Assembly: GCF_022376445.1 (NCBI RefSeq)
Contig: NW_025955157.1
Location: 1-64,000 of the forward strand
Direction: 5' to 3'
Source: Fomitopsis serialis
Lineage: Eukaryota > Basidiomycota > Agaricomycetes > Polyporales > Fomitopsidaceae
DNA: 64,000 nt
Position 1 is the stretch's first letter; the number at the start of each line of letters is the position of its first letter. The translations under genes were made by a program, and so were the position numbers. Below, one piece after another: positions 32,137 to 43,700 of the stretch. A model generated the notes under the pieces. It searched no databases. It worked only from the letters and a program-made list of their open reading frames with translations, and was not told where the DNA came from.

Positions 32137-33347
32137 GGGTGAGGTGTGTGTGGGAGGCAGAGTGAGGGCGGGCCTTACTGGGACATGTGTGGCATTTATC
32201 CTGAGGTTTTAACGGTTCGTTGGGCGTTTCTTTCAGCGTTTATTGTGAGATTGAGTTACGTCTTTTTAGGGGGCTTCTTGGATCACAACTGTTTTAGTGT
32301 CCTGTCAGGTGTGCAGCCTGCTGGATATTCATGTGTCATGTGTTAGGAGTGGCTCGTGCTGTGCGAGTTTATTCATATGTGGCTTGTGGGTCCACGTCTC
32401 AGACTGGCACTATGTGGGTGTCGTGATCACGTGAGGGCACGGGGACGGAGACCGCCGGAGAGTTAGCCGGCCGTAGCCGGTTTGAGGCCGGTTTGTGGCT
32501 TGGGGTCTTGTCTTCATGTTCTGGCCCGGCCCGTCATCTAGCGCCGACGGCGTAGACGTTACTTTTTCTTCTCTCTCTCTCTTTTTTTTTTTTTTTCTTT
32601 TTCTTTTTTTTTTTTCCCTGTTGGGGAGGCGCCTCTGATGAGAGACGCCCAGGGATTTCGCCTCCGGGTGAAGGGAGGGGCACGGGGAGGTGACGTAGGG
32701 TTTTTTGGTCTAATTCGAGGGGGGCTTATGACCGCGTATGTTATTGTCCTCGTATGGGCTGGGGGCACAGTGGCCCTTAGGGAGGTGAGTGGCCCTATCA
32801 GAGCCAGGGTAGCACCACTAATGATACGGATACGGCGGTCCCAGCCCATATCGGGCGTTTACGTGTGGCATTCCGGGTGGTTCCAGTGCCGTTGATAGTA
32901 GCTGCCATCGGCCGTCACTTTTGTGGCTTGTGGCTGGAAGCATATTTTCAGGGATGGACAGGTCTCAGCCGTGGGCGCTTCTGTTTTTTAAGCGCCGTGA
33001 GGGTAAGCGCGCAGCGCGTTGCGCGAGCTCGCCGTACTCGTTGTGCACGCGCAGCTGTCGGTCTCCTCGTGTTCGCAGGGAGTACCTATTAGGGACGTAG
33101 CTCGTGTGCGAGCAGAGAATGAGGAGGTTCTCGTAGAGTAGTTCCCCAGTTACGGGCACCTTTGGGGGTGGATCGTCGCTCTCTTCGACGGATGTGGACC
33201 TCAATGGGTCCTCGACATCGGTGCTGGTGTTGCAACCGGGTCGTTTTTTAAGTGCATGTTGGTTTCGCCTCAGAGAGGTTACTTATCCCCCGGACCACGG
33301 AAAGGTCTGCACAGGACTCCGTCTCGACGACGGAGCCCTCCCGAGGG
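32137..33347 (-). other. LINE 5' leader with a pure polypurine tract
   Basis: About 1.2 kb from the 5' end of the element to its first ORF. On the plus strand 32563-32617 is almost all C/T (a polypurine A/G tract on the element strand). The extreme 5' end carries a short hairpin (GACTCCGTC and GACGGAGCC near 33315-33337). Probably holds the internal promoter; this is inference. Confidence 0.5.
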
Positions 33348-33360
33348 GGAAACTGGTGAT
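33348..33360. repeat. Target-site duplication of the LINE, 5' side
   Basis: GGAAACTGGTGAT, identical to 22231-22243; marks the 5' end of the element. Confidence 0.85.
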
Positions 33361-33805
33361 TATCTCAGGTAGAACGCCGACTCCGCTCTGCAAGCTGTTT
33401 CGGAGCCTTCTGGTTGCAATCGCACAAACCTACATAACGCGCTACGTGATGCGTGTGTGCGGTCGGGTGTGTTCCGAAGCTGCAAACACTGGCTGAACCT
33501 TGCTAAATGTGTACACGAACCCTCGAGCCTGCGTGCCCCTTCGAACCTTGGCATATGGTACCGGGTGCAGTACGCTTCCTCCTGCGGTGATAGGTTGGTA
33601 TTGCAATGGTCATCAAGACTGTTCGCTGAACCACATCCATAAGGCGACGGACCACTCAAGAAGCCTCACCACACAATAGCTGTATACCAGTGCCATTGAA
33701 CACGTGCCGTCACCTCAAGATCTGAGACTTATAATCAAGGAAGGATGAAGTACACATTCTCATCGCATCCCTATCGTACACACACAATAAGTTACCTGCG
33801 ACCCA
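33361..33805. other. Intergenic downstream of the MFS gene, no gene recognised
   Basis: Short unrelated ORFs only. Before the LINE insertion it was continuous with 21320-22243. Confidence 0.5.
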
Positions 33806-35903
33806 CTAAATAGGGTTCAAAGCTATCTTTTCAACGTCCTTTTCGTCCTGGGCCGTCAGGTCCCAGTCCTTGTCAGTCTCAGTATGGAGCGGTATCTCCC
33901 GCATCAGCAGAGAGGAGAGCAGCCCAACGCCCGCGACGCCCGTCAGCGCCTTCCACAATATGGCGAGGCTCTCCGCGAACGCGAGGCGCACCTCCTCCCT
34001 CAGCGACGGCGTGAGCGTCGACAGCTCGGGTATGATGGCGTACGCGAGCGCGACGCCGTTGGGGAACTGCGCGATGTAGGCGGCGGGGAGCCGCCGGCGC
34101 AGCTCGTTCTGCAGTATGGCGTTGCCCATGGTGATGCCCCAGATCTGCGGCGAGTCAGCGTCACGAATGGGTGTGGGCGCTGGGCAGAGGACGTCACTCA
34201 CGCTTGCGAAGGCGCGGACGAACGCGTAGAATGTCATGGAGCGTGCGTTCTCTGAGGTCGGGTGGGGCGCTTGCACGGGGAATTGAGCGACAGAGTAGAT
34301 GACGCTGTATGTTCTGCATGAGAAAACAATCATCAATTCGATGTCTTTCATATTTCTGACGCACCCAATACCGGATCCCGCGATTACGCTGAAGCCGATC
34401 GTGCGCGCGCTCGGGTCGTTGGCGGTGATAGTTGTCAGGAGCCCAAACCCTATGATGGTCAGACACCAGCCGGCCCACAGCGGTGGTCGGTATTTCTGGC
34501 TGATTCCAACCATCACTCCTCCAACTATGGCGGCCGGGGCGATGGCAGCGAGTCCGAGAGTCTGGACACCGGATAAGAGGGGAGAAGAACCCTTGCAGGC
34601 TTGGTAATAGATGGGGATAAAGTCTAGTCGTAGCATAGTGAGGATCTTCGGAGAGAAGACAGATGATCTTCGACTCACAGACTGCGGCGAGAGCGAGTAC
34701 TGGCGAAAAGAAGTTCTGCAAATATCTAGACATGGTCACCGTCGGTGAAAAGGACGCGCGATCTGTGAAAGTGACGCACCCACTAGCACTTGTCCGATCT
34801 GACATCAGGTGATACGGGATCTAAACTTCGTTGAATGGATGGAGATCGCACGGACTGAGAAAACATACAATAGGTTCTGTCGCCCAACGGCTTTCGTAGA
34901 CGAAGAATAGCAACAGGCCCGCCAACCCGATGCATAGTGGCACCAGGACTTGTGCAGATCCCCATGAGTATTCGATACCGCCCCATGTGAGGCCGAGTGC
35001 GCATGCGGCGGAGCTGCCAACAACGATGAGGTTTCCTCTGCAATATCTCAGCAAATAGGATATAGTCAGAGTGCTACGCTCTCACCCCCAGTCCATACGT
35101 GCCATCTTCTCGCTGAAGGTCAACCGCGGGGCCCGGAGCTCCATGAAGAAGACTGTGACGAAGATACAAAACCCGCATATTGGTAGGTTGAGATCTGCGC
35201 GAGACATCGGCTTCAAGCGACCAGGGGTAGAGGAAGCTACAAAGTACGTACAGAAGAGCCATCTCCACGCTCCGGCCGAGGCGAGACCACCGCCTACTAC
35301 AGGACCAATGGCACAAAACAATGCCCAGGTCCTGTCGCGACCAACATGTTAATATGAACACCAGGAGCGATCACCACGTACGTACAGTCCAATAAGTCCA
35401 AAGAAGAACCCGCGATCGCGTAAGGGAACTAGGTCTCCGAGGACAATATCTGAAAGGTTGACGATGGCTCCGCCTCCAGTGCCCTGGACCGTTCGTCCAG
35501 CAACCAACATGGCGTTGCTATTCGCTGCGCCACACAGAGCGCTTCCTAGGGCAAAGAGGAGAATAGAACCGACAAGAACTGGTTTTCGGCCAAATGTTTG
35601 AGACAGACCGCCAACCATAGGTAGGAAAGCGGTGGATGCCAGAGCATACGATGCCCCAATCCAAACGAAGTCGGTCGCATGGAGCTCTTTCACGATGGTG
35701 GGAAGAGCCGTAGAGACCGAAGTGAGCTCAAGAGCAAAAAGTCCAAGGGCGGAGCATATCGACAAGAACGACATCCAGAACTTGAATCCTCTCGCCTGCG
35801 GCCTCGCAGCAGCGGAGTCATCGACGATGGGCGAGTCGGCGTCGTTATCCGAGGGATTACTGGAGGACTGTCGAGGGACGGTGGCAACGGATTCCATGGA
35901 CAT
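33806..35903 (-). CDS. MFS transporter, DHA2-type drug:H+ antiporter
   Basis: Multi-spanning exporter of the 14-helix DHA2 family, probably in the plasma membrane. Starts MSMESVATVPRQ with a hydrophilic N-terminus. The first helix region is FWMSFLSICSALGLFALELT, then VSTALPTIVKELHATDFVWI. The motif-A-like loop is GGLSQTFGRKPVL (Gln in place of the usual Asp), and the motif-C-like region is GRTVQGTGGGAIVNL. Later exons carry FCAIGPVVGGGLASAGAWRW, GLAAIAPAAIVGGVMVGISQ, IGFSVIAGSGIG and GITMGNAILQNELRRRLPAA; the C-terminus is DLTAQDEKDVEKIALNPI. About six short introns. Its position between the two UbiA/P450 blocks fits export of the cluster product; that is inference. Confidence 0.85.
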
Positions 35904-37129
35904 AGTCCGGTGAGTTCGCAGTAGGCACCGAAGGGCGGTAAGGCGGCGGCTATGCCAGCGAGGAGCGTATCGCAGACCATGACACTGACACCGACATCTG
36001 ACGGTGTCACGCCGGACGCTTGACCAACACCTTCGTGCATGGATGCTCCGAGAAGGCACGCGTCCTCGACAAGATCAAACTCTGTGGACTGCAATTGAAA
36101 TATGCGTGCCGTAGCTTGGCCGCAGCTAACGAACTGAGTCGCACAGCCGGTGACATGATGCTGCCAGCTATAGGCTGAGCTACTAGCTCGCTGCCATACA
36201 GGAGTCGACGACACCTGTACATACGCTCGTCGCTCGGGCACCTCGGGACACTGGAAGCCATGTCAGCCTCTGGTGGCAATCGCGAAGGCTTTCAGGTTGA
36301 CTGACCGTCCCAATCTCAAGACATGCACGGCCACGAAGTAGGCGATTTGCATCCTTCGTTACATGATTACATGAATAAACCGAGGGTGTACTAATAGTAC
36401 GCGCGGATGTGCTGTGAGACTGGCAGTGGCGTGGCGAGACATTCAGATCTTGTTCAGATCGTCCGAGTCGGGGCAGTCGGCGCGCGTCTGACTCTGTATT
36501 ATAACCACGACGACGTCCCTCCTTCAAAATTACCACCACCATTCTGCGGCTCAGGTTTGCTCCTTAACACACCAGAATTAATGTCCAAGTGTCGGCCAGC
36601 GCGCAATCATCTGAATTAAGTCACATACAGTCATCGTTTCAACGCTGTGGCTTCTGGCTAAGGGGGAACTTGGAATGCTACGAACCACCTCTTGCCGTTG
36701 TTCCTGGCTATCTTCAAGTTGCTATTCAGGCGACTGCGGCTCACACTGACAGCGTACAGCAAGAAGGAGCAACTCGACAGCGGCACCTCACTTGGGGTGC
36801 TTTAGTGTGACACAGCGAGCGCCAGTCGTCATGCTCCCGAAGTGTGAGTGTCATCGTACTTGTTGGACACTGACTGGTACTGACATGCATTCGCATCGAA
36901 AGAATGCCGCAGTCATGAGTCCGCGCGCCGATTCTATAGGCCCACAGTTGGGCGTGCATATAGGCTCCAGTACAGTAGTCTCGAAGACGGAAAGGGTTGA
37001 CGTTACGACTGAGGTAAAGTGCTTCAGGCTCGCCTTGACCGGGATATCTCATTTATCTGTCTATTATCGCATTCCTAGCGCATGCGCTAGCTCGCGATAC
37101 CATTCCCGTCCACGCTGCATTTGTTAAGG
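35904..37129. other. Intergenic; right-hand part starts the inverted duplication
   Basis: Upstream of the MFS gene. From 37012 the sequence aggtaaagtgcttcaggctcg matches the reverse complement of about 21510-21530 upstream of the intact UbiA gene. No gene recognised in 35904-37011. Confidence 0.5.
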
Positions 37130-37692
37130 TTGATTGTCCTTGCAGCGGAGCATTCAGATCTCCGTGTCTAATACAGGCTTGCCGGACAATATGTGGAGAA
37201 TGCGAGGGACACGCTGTATAGGCTGATCCTCGTTCGCCGCGTCTCACTCCTTGTCGTCACGAAAACTACGCTAGTCGCTCCTTCTTCCGCTCTGTCTTGT
37301 GCTGTTGCTGATGTCATGTTATATGCCCGGTCCCGCGTTTGCCCTTGAGATCTGGGTCAATACCGAACGTGCACTTGACTTGTATAGGATAACGTGTAAT
37401 CTGTGCTATGTCCTGATTGTGGTTCTGTCGGTGCTGGGGCAACGTACGTCGTGTGTGGTGAGTATGTTTAGCTTTCCTGTGTGCAGCGAACTCACACATG
37501 CCACCTCGATTCCATGACCACTGTCACGCACATCTTCGCGATCTTCATTGTTCTGACCATTTTGCACCGCAGGAATATGAAGACATGGCCGGAAATCGGC
37601 TCATCAAACGAAAAATTGTCCATGGTTTACATCAAATCACACATATCTCTATGGCCGTCGCACTTCAGACGGCCCATAACATCTCTGCGTGA
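37130..37692 (+). pseudogene. Broken second copy of the UbiA-family gene
   Basis: Aligns by eye with the reverse complement of the intact UbiA gene (20302-21319). The stretch near 37170-37230 matches the exon-2 DNA around TTGCCGGACA...GAGGA. Translated pieces include PGPAFALEIWVNTERALD (intact copy: PGLALALGIWVNNELALD) and EYEDMAGNRLIKRK (intact copy: DFEDIAGDRLSKRK), then ISMAVALQ. These pieces lie in different frames with stops between them. The last Asp of the second Asp-rich motif is Asn, and the TLPI stretch after it is lost. It is transcriptionally parallel to P450 copy 2, mirroring the intact pair. Non-functional. Confidence 0.8.
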
Positions 37693-38104
37693 CGTGGTGT
37701 GCCACTATCAGTGTTATCAAGTAAGCAGGCATATGATCGCGTCTTCGACTACGCTGCGCATGCGGAGGAAAGTCGTGTTACCTACTTCCCTACTCGGACC
37801 AGCCTAGGCCGTTCATTTGCAACACTGTTATTTGGTATGCATGGTTCTAACCTTTCGTTTCATGGTAAGTACGCTGATATCATGTCTGACAGGAGAGAAC
37901 CAGCTAATTGAATGCCACTCCGTCTGTGCAAGGGATGACCACCTCATTGGTGTGTAACGTAGGCAGCGCCCAACCGTATGTCGGTGGCAGACATCTGCGG
38001 CGATACATAGGCAGGGTCAGCCCGCATATGCTGCCCGTCTTATGTCCACTGCGACTTCAAAGACGTCTTCTCCCCGCTTCCCAGGGAGCACACGCATGCA
38101 CACG

Positions 38105-40173
38105 ATGCTTACTCTTTTCGACTTCTCCACATCTCTCGCCGCGCTCTTAGCGAGTGTCGTCCTCCTCGCTTACATCTATCCGAACAGATGCATCGGCACT
38201 GTGGATCGACCCGACCTGCCCGGCCCGCGAGGTCTGCCGCTGATAGGAAACTTGCTGCTCGTCTTCCAGAACCGCAATGGCATGCTCAAGTTCTTGGACA
38301 ACATGGAAGCGACGTACGGCCCGCTGTTCACATTCACGCTCCCGAGCTTGGGTCGCAATATCGTCATCAATAGGCCGGAATGGCTGGAACACATGCGCAA
38401 GGGTAATTACCTGCTCACAGGTTCTGTGTTGTGTTGCGCCTGATGCCCCGATTATTCTAGGTGATACGACCATATATGCCAAAGGCAAGGTCGTGCGAGA
38501 CGTGTTCAGTCAATTCGCCGGCTCAACCACGCCCATATCCACGGACGGGTCGGCCTGGAAGGATGCTCGCAGATTGGTACAGTGAGTACCGCGCCTCATA
38601 TTCATCCTCAGTCCGAACGTCTGAGTTCATGCCCGCCTTTGATAGACCCATTTTTGCCGCAAAAGCAGTCAATACCCACGCCTCCAAGGCGATGTGCGAG
38701 GTACGGGTATCGTCGCATCTCCGCCTCACCCGCCCCTGAGACCCGTCTTGTTCATCAGATAGTTCCGACAGTCAAAACCCTGCTGAGAGCGGCGTGCCAC
38801 CAGAATGTGGTCGTTGATTGGAAAGGTGCGTGTCTCGACTGATTGGAGAGTATACAGCGTATCAATTGATATGGTGCAAAGATCTCTCTGGACGACTGGC
38901 GTTAGGCATCTTCTGCAAGATGGCATTCGACGTGTCGACGGATATGCTCACCACTGAGCTGTCGTGTTTGAAGCTCACAAACGTCTTATCGGACACGCTG
39001 ACCACTCTGGGCGTGATAACAGCCGAGTCAGTCGGTTGCTCAACCATGCTGTGTCCAACACTGAGTGCTGATATCTCCTCAGCCGCCTTTTCAACCCGGC
39101 ATGGAGAATCACCGAACGGGTGCGTTGCCTCCACTTTTCAGTCTGGATGACAATGCTCATGTTGGGCAACAGTTTGACGGTACGCGGAGTCGGTTCGACG
39201 CAGCAAAAGCTCGATTATCCGCCATCGTGGACGATCTCATCCGTGACCGCTCTCACCCTGGCGGCTTCGACGCGGAGGAGAGTACGGATTATCTCACAGC
39301 CCTGTTAGCGAGCACGGCGGAGCAAGATCTATCGTCGACACGCGATACGCTGATGACCTTGTTCTTCGCCGGACGAGATAGCACGCAGAACGTCATTCTG
39401 TGGGCTCTGTACGAACTGACACGCAGCCCGGGTTGGATTGCGCTCATGAGGGAAGAGGTGGTATCGCGACCGCCCAAAGGCGCGGAAGGCATCATCACAT
39501 TCGGCGAACTGCAGGCTCGTCTTTCTCCACTATTCCTTAATCACCATGGCCACTGAAGCTCGCGTTCAGAACTACCCGATCCACCTGGCCGTTTTCTTCG
39601 AGACACTCCGCCTCTGGCCTGGCCTGCCCAAGAATGCACGCCTCGCTACAGAGGATGACGTACTACCCGCGATCCCAGAGAAGGGCTTGCCTGCGGTGAG
39701 AGTGAACAAGGGTGACTTCCTGCTCTGGTCGGATATGGCGATGATGCGTAACGAGGATGTCGGTCTTCCTGGCAACTTAGCCCGCGCAGCCTTCACTGAC
39801 CGCGCAAAACGTAGGTGTGGGGTCCCGATGCCAAGGAATTCAATCCGCGTCGCCATCTGGGCGAAGACGGCCGCTTCGTGAAACCCGACACTCCCCGCTT
39901 CCACAGTTTCGGGAGTGGACCGAGGGCGTGGTACGTCGACTCGTACTCAAGTCGTAATGGTGCGCCGATGACTGACGTGGAGCGTCTATAACACTCAAAT
40001 TCAGCCCGGCCATGCAACTCATGACATACGAGTTTACCGCCATCTTTGCAGGACTTCTCTGTGATTTTGATTTCATACCTGTTCATCCTGGTGTGAGGAA
40101 GTCCATAGATGCGCTCGCGCCATTCATGGATGGTCCGTTCATGGTTGAGGTCCACGACAGGGTCGTCCAGTAG
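38105..40173 (+). CDS. Cytochrome P450, copy 2 of the inverted pair
   Basis: Close paralogue of the P450 at 17630-19678, in opposite orientation. Start MLTLFDFSTSLAALLASVVL; the second in-frame Met at 38096 is also possible, but 38105 matches the paralogue start. Hinge DLPGPRGLPLIGN; NMEATYGPLFTFTLPSLGRN; AKAVNTHASKAMCE; LALGIFCKMAFDVSTDMLTT; RLFNPAWRITER. I-helix TLFFAGRDSTQNVILWALYE; ExxR in FFETLRLWPGLPKNAR; VWGPDAKEFNPRRH; heme motif FHSFGSGPRAC with the Cys codon split TG|C by the last intron; end EVHDRVVQ. All key motifs are present and I saw no disabling change, so this copy outlived the adjacent UbiA, which is broken. Substrate unknown. Confidence 0.88.
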
Positions 40174-40890
40174 ATGAAACGCGTGCCGTCCACTAGTGCG
40201 TTGATTGCAATGTCAGTTGTGTTGGTATGTACTTATAGTGTCAACATGTAGCAGATGACAGAGTTCGGCAGGTAGAACCGTTGTATATTCTTGAAACTTC
40301 CGAGGCTCAGAGGATGGAGGCGACAAACCCGCATGAGGGATACAGTAGGTTCATCAAATCTTGTGACCCCGTCGTGGAGTGTATGTGAATGATACTAAAC
40401 GTACTCTGGATGGAAGTATGCGCGCGGTTGGAGTGTTGTGGTAGCCTCGGCGTCTGTGGCTATGTACCATGGCGGCTCGCCGACTCAGCGCTGTCTGTAT
40501 ACGGCGCCAGCACGTTGCATCTCAATGACTGCGGTGTGCCACGGAGGACCCTAAGTATTAGGACATTTTCATGGACTCAAAAATATCACCCGTGGCGGCG
40601 CCACTAGCGCGCTCCCTGCCGTCGGGAACATCCTCGGATCTGGAAATGGACACTGCTACATTGGATAGGCCTTCGATCTTCGTGCAGCGCTATGCCAGTG
40701 CCGTGATGAAAACCTCCGCTGGCGCCAAGAACCAAGACCAGACGACCTCAAGACGACCCCAGTCGGACGGTGCTGCACCTATTTCACCCCGGTATTCCTG
40801 GAGTTCAACTGCACATACGCTGGCTCCGCGACTGACTCGGACGTCTGGCTCTCGACAGCATATTCAACGTAGAACTGGACGAGTGCCGTT
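40174..40890. other. Promoter region of P450-3, duplicated in part before P450-4
   Basis: The last 100 bp before the start (caccccgg..., actggacga, gccgttatgata) resemble the segment just before P450-4 (43590-43700), showing that the tandem duplication included the proximal promoter. Confidence 0.55.
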
Positions 40891-42987
40891 ATGATACTTC
40901 CGCTACTATGCATAGTGCTATTTGTTATCTCAGCATGGTCGCTGTCCGTCAGGGCGTATCGTGCTCGTCCACCCCGCTTCCCTGGACCAAAGGGCCTGCC
41001 TCTCATCGGGAATATCCTGCCATCCAGGCGAAGGTGGCTCACGCTCGCAGCCTACAGTGAGAAGTATGGTGCGTAGTGTACTATGGATGCGTCGCTCCGA
41101 TGCATTGCTGACCGCTCCGCATCAGGTCCCATGTACTCGCTGCGTGTCCTCCGAAAGCACATGCTTGTACTAAACTCTGCTGCTGAAGCTCGGGAACTCC
41201 TAGAAGGCAAATCGAATCTGTACATTATCCGTCCGATCCCTCAGATGGTTCTGCTGTACGTACTAGCCCCACTTCCTCTGAGAAGTGCAAGTATTCATGC
41301 CCTGCAACTGTAGTGCCGGTATGGACCGCGGAGTCCTTTTCGAAGGCGACCCTCTTCGCCTCCGCAAATCCAGGAAGCTCCTCCATCTAGTCCTCCAGCC
41401 ACGGGAGCTTAGACGTTTCAACCCAATCCTGGTGGAGAGAAACAATGTCTTCTTGAACGACCTTCTGCGCACTCCGGATAAGCTAGTAGCGCACATCAGA
41501 AAGTACGACATTGATTTCTGCACCAGTTTGGCCCGACTGACGTGCTGCGCTCAGGCTCTCAGCTGGGATCACTCTGTCCATGTCGCATGGCTATGAAGTC
41601 AAGGGAGATCACGATCCATATGTAGAGATGGCAGACATCACCGTGCAGAATTTCGCCCAGGCTAACTCATCGGGTCGGTTTCTGGTTGACTGGATCCCCT
41701 TTCGTGAGCCTATTCAAAAAGCATAAATTTGGGATTGGTGCTCATCGTCTGGCAGTGGCCAAGCTGCCTGCATTCTTGCCTGGCATGGGCTTCAAGAGGC
41801 TTGGGCTAAGCTGGAGGCAACAATATACGGATCTGGCGGAGAAAGGACAAGAGTACGCAGAATCAAACTTTGTGCGTGCGTAAATTGTCTGCAATGCCAT
41901 CATGAAATTCAACTCGTGCAAAGGCTATGGGAACGGCTAAGCCGTCTTTGACCTCTGCGGCCCTAGATTCTGACTTGAAAGACGAACGCGATATCATCAT
42001 GTTCACGGCCACGCAGGTGTATACGGGTGAGAGAGCCTCTTCGCTGTGGTTGGTGATACCCGGCTGACGCAGGACGACGCATAGGAGGAGCAGACACCGT
42101 AAGTGTGCCAATCTTTTGGGAATGTGCCTGCTAAACAACCGTGAGAAGAGCACTTCGACGCTTTCGTCTTTCTTCCTCATGATGATGATGCATCCTGACG
42201 TCCAACGCCGAGCTCAACAAGAGATCGATGAGGTCATTGGCAATGAACGCCTACCAGAGTATGCCGATCGACCGCGGCTACCCTATGTCGAGGCCCTTCT
42301 CAAAGAGCTCTTACGTTGCTGTCCGCCCATACCTGCCGGTGAGCTCCGTCACATCCTTAATTTGCCTTACGTAGGCTCACTTATGTAGTTGCCAGGACTC
42401 CGGGAGAAGACGACGTCCACCGAGGATATCTCGTTTCGAAAGGAACTATCGTCATTGTGAACTTCTGGTGAGTGCCTTGCTTGACGGTGCCTGGAATTGT
42501 GAATTGGTGATCACACCTGCCAGGGCCATGCTTCACGACAAAAGCCGGTACGACGAGCCTGACGAGTTCAGGCCAGAACGCTGGCTCTCACGGGATGCGG
42601 ACGACAACACGGACCCGTTGGAAGTTACATTCGGGTTCGGTCGGCGGTACGTTCGATGACATTATGACACTCATGCCGATAATGGATTGACGCTGCACCG
42701 GAAAGCGTGTGTCCTGGGCGCCACCTCGCCGAGTCGTTGTTGTTCACCGCCATCGTGACCACGTTGGCGGCCTTTAATATCGCCATACCAAGGGATGAAC
42801 AGGGCGAACTCGTGAATGCGACCGGCGAATACAGCGATGGAGGAATGATGTCAGTCATGCTTGCTTCCATCGTGAACCTCAGCTCACATTACTACTGTAC
42901 TGATACAGATTCCCACTTCCCTTCAAGTGCGACATTCGGGTGCGGTCCGAGCGAGCGAAAGAGCTGGTAACGAGCAGTGTCGCTTAG
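40891..42987 (+). CDS. Cytochrome P450 (OrdA-like), tandem copy 1
   Basis: Heme monooxygenase resembling the O-methylsterigmatocystin oxidoreductase-like group abundant in mushrooms. About 12 exons. Start MILPLLCIVLFVISAWSLSV (membrane anchor), hinge RPPRFPGPKGLPLIGN. Then YSLRVLRKHMLVLNSAAEAR, DRGVLFEGDPLRLRKSRKLL and MSHGYEVKGDHDPYVEMADI. I-helix region GGADT joined to STSTLSSFFL; DVQRRAQQEIDEVIGNERLP; ExxR in KELLRCCPP; FRPERW; heme motif FGFGRRVCPGR, assembled across an intron that splits the Arg codon. A final intron at about 42849-42908 joins the last exon so that the tail reads FPLPFKCDIRVRSERAKELV and ends at 42987. The reading is intact. The next gene is a very similar tandem copy. 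Confidence 0.9.
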
Positions 42988-43700
42988 TCAGACCGACGAT
43001 TGCATTGAGAATTTGAAGCGAATCATGATATTTGATGCAGATTGAATACAGACAATGGATGGTAGCAATCTGCGGTGAATCGTCCTGTGGAGTCCCTCGT
43101 GCCACCGTGTACTGCACGCTAGTGTTCAGTGGAGGTACTTATGATTAAAGTTAGCGCTGGCCAGTGAGTTGGCGTCGATGTCCTCCACCATACTACTGGT
43201 AAGTACTCAGGTCATGTCAGTGGTAGTACAGCGGCTCAACGCTGTCTGTACGGTGCGAACAGGCTGAATATGTTTGTAGCTAGCCCACTGTGCTGGGCAG
43301 TTCGGGGCAGTTCGGGGCCCGAGCCATCACTCGAATAGCACACGCCACAGCGCCAGCCCTTGTCGTCGGTAACTTACTTCGCGCTGAATGGCGATAACCT
43401 CCTGCCTCCTCCGACCGCAGCCTCACAGGGCCGAGCGTTCATAAAGTTCAATTTCAGCGGCCGTACCCGAGGGCATCTGTCGCAACTCAAGTACTGAGCG
43501 CTGTCGTGTTGGCAAGATGCTGGTGGGCGCTACTACATCCACGGCCCCCTCCTCCACGAGGAACCAACGCCAGACGACTCGGACAGTGCTGAACTCCCCT
43601 CACCCCGGACCTCCTGAAGCTCAAGCAAACACACACTAGCTAGACCTGCGACGTTCGGCCCCCGACAGCACCCTTAGCCTCCAGCTGGACGATTGCCACT
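42988..43700. other. Spacer between the tandem P450 genes
   Basis: About 710 bp, terminator of the first copy and promoter of the second. No gene recognised; a short direct doubling gcagttcggg occurs near 43297-43318. Confidence 0.55.

Larger units (their letters stand above)
22244..33347 (-). mobile_element. Complete Tad1-like non-LTR retrotransposon (LINE), about 11.1 kb
   Basis: Minus-strand element with, in transcript order, a leader of about 1.2 kb, a 193-residue ORF, a gag-like ORF with a zinc knuckle, an endonuclease/reverse transcriptase ORF, a short 3' UTR and a poly(A) tail. Both ends are marked by the same 13-bp target-site duplication (22231-22243 and 33348-33360). All three ORFs are open, so the insertion is probably young. 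Removing the element joins 22243 to 33361, restoring the region between the UbiA gene and the MFS gene. It is unusually long for a fungal LINE. Confidence 0.9.

Noticed and set aside
22244..33347. LTR retrotransposon or endogenous virus
   Set aside because: No long terminal repeats, integrase or protease; the poly(A) tail, AP endonuclease and short target duplication define a LINE.
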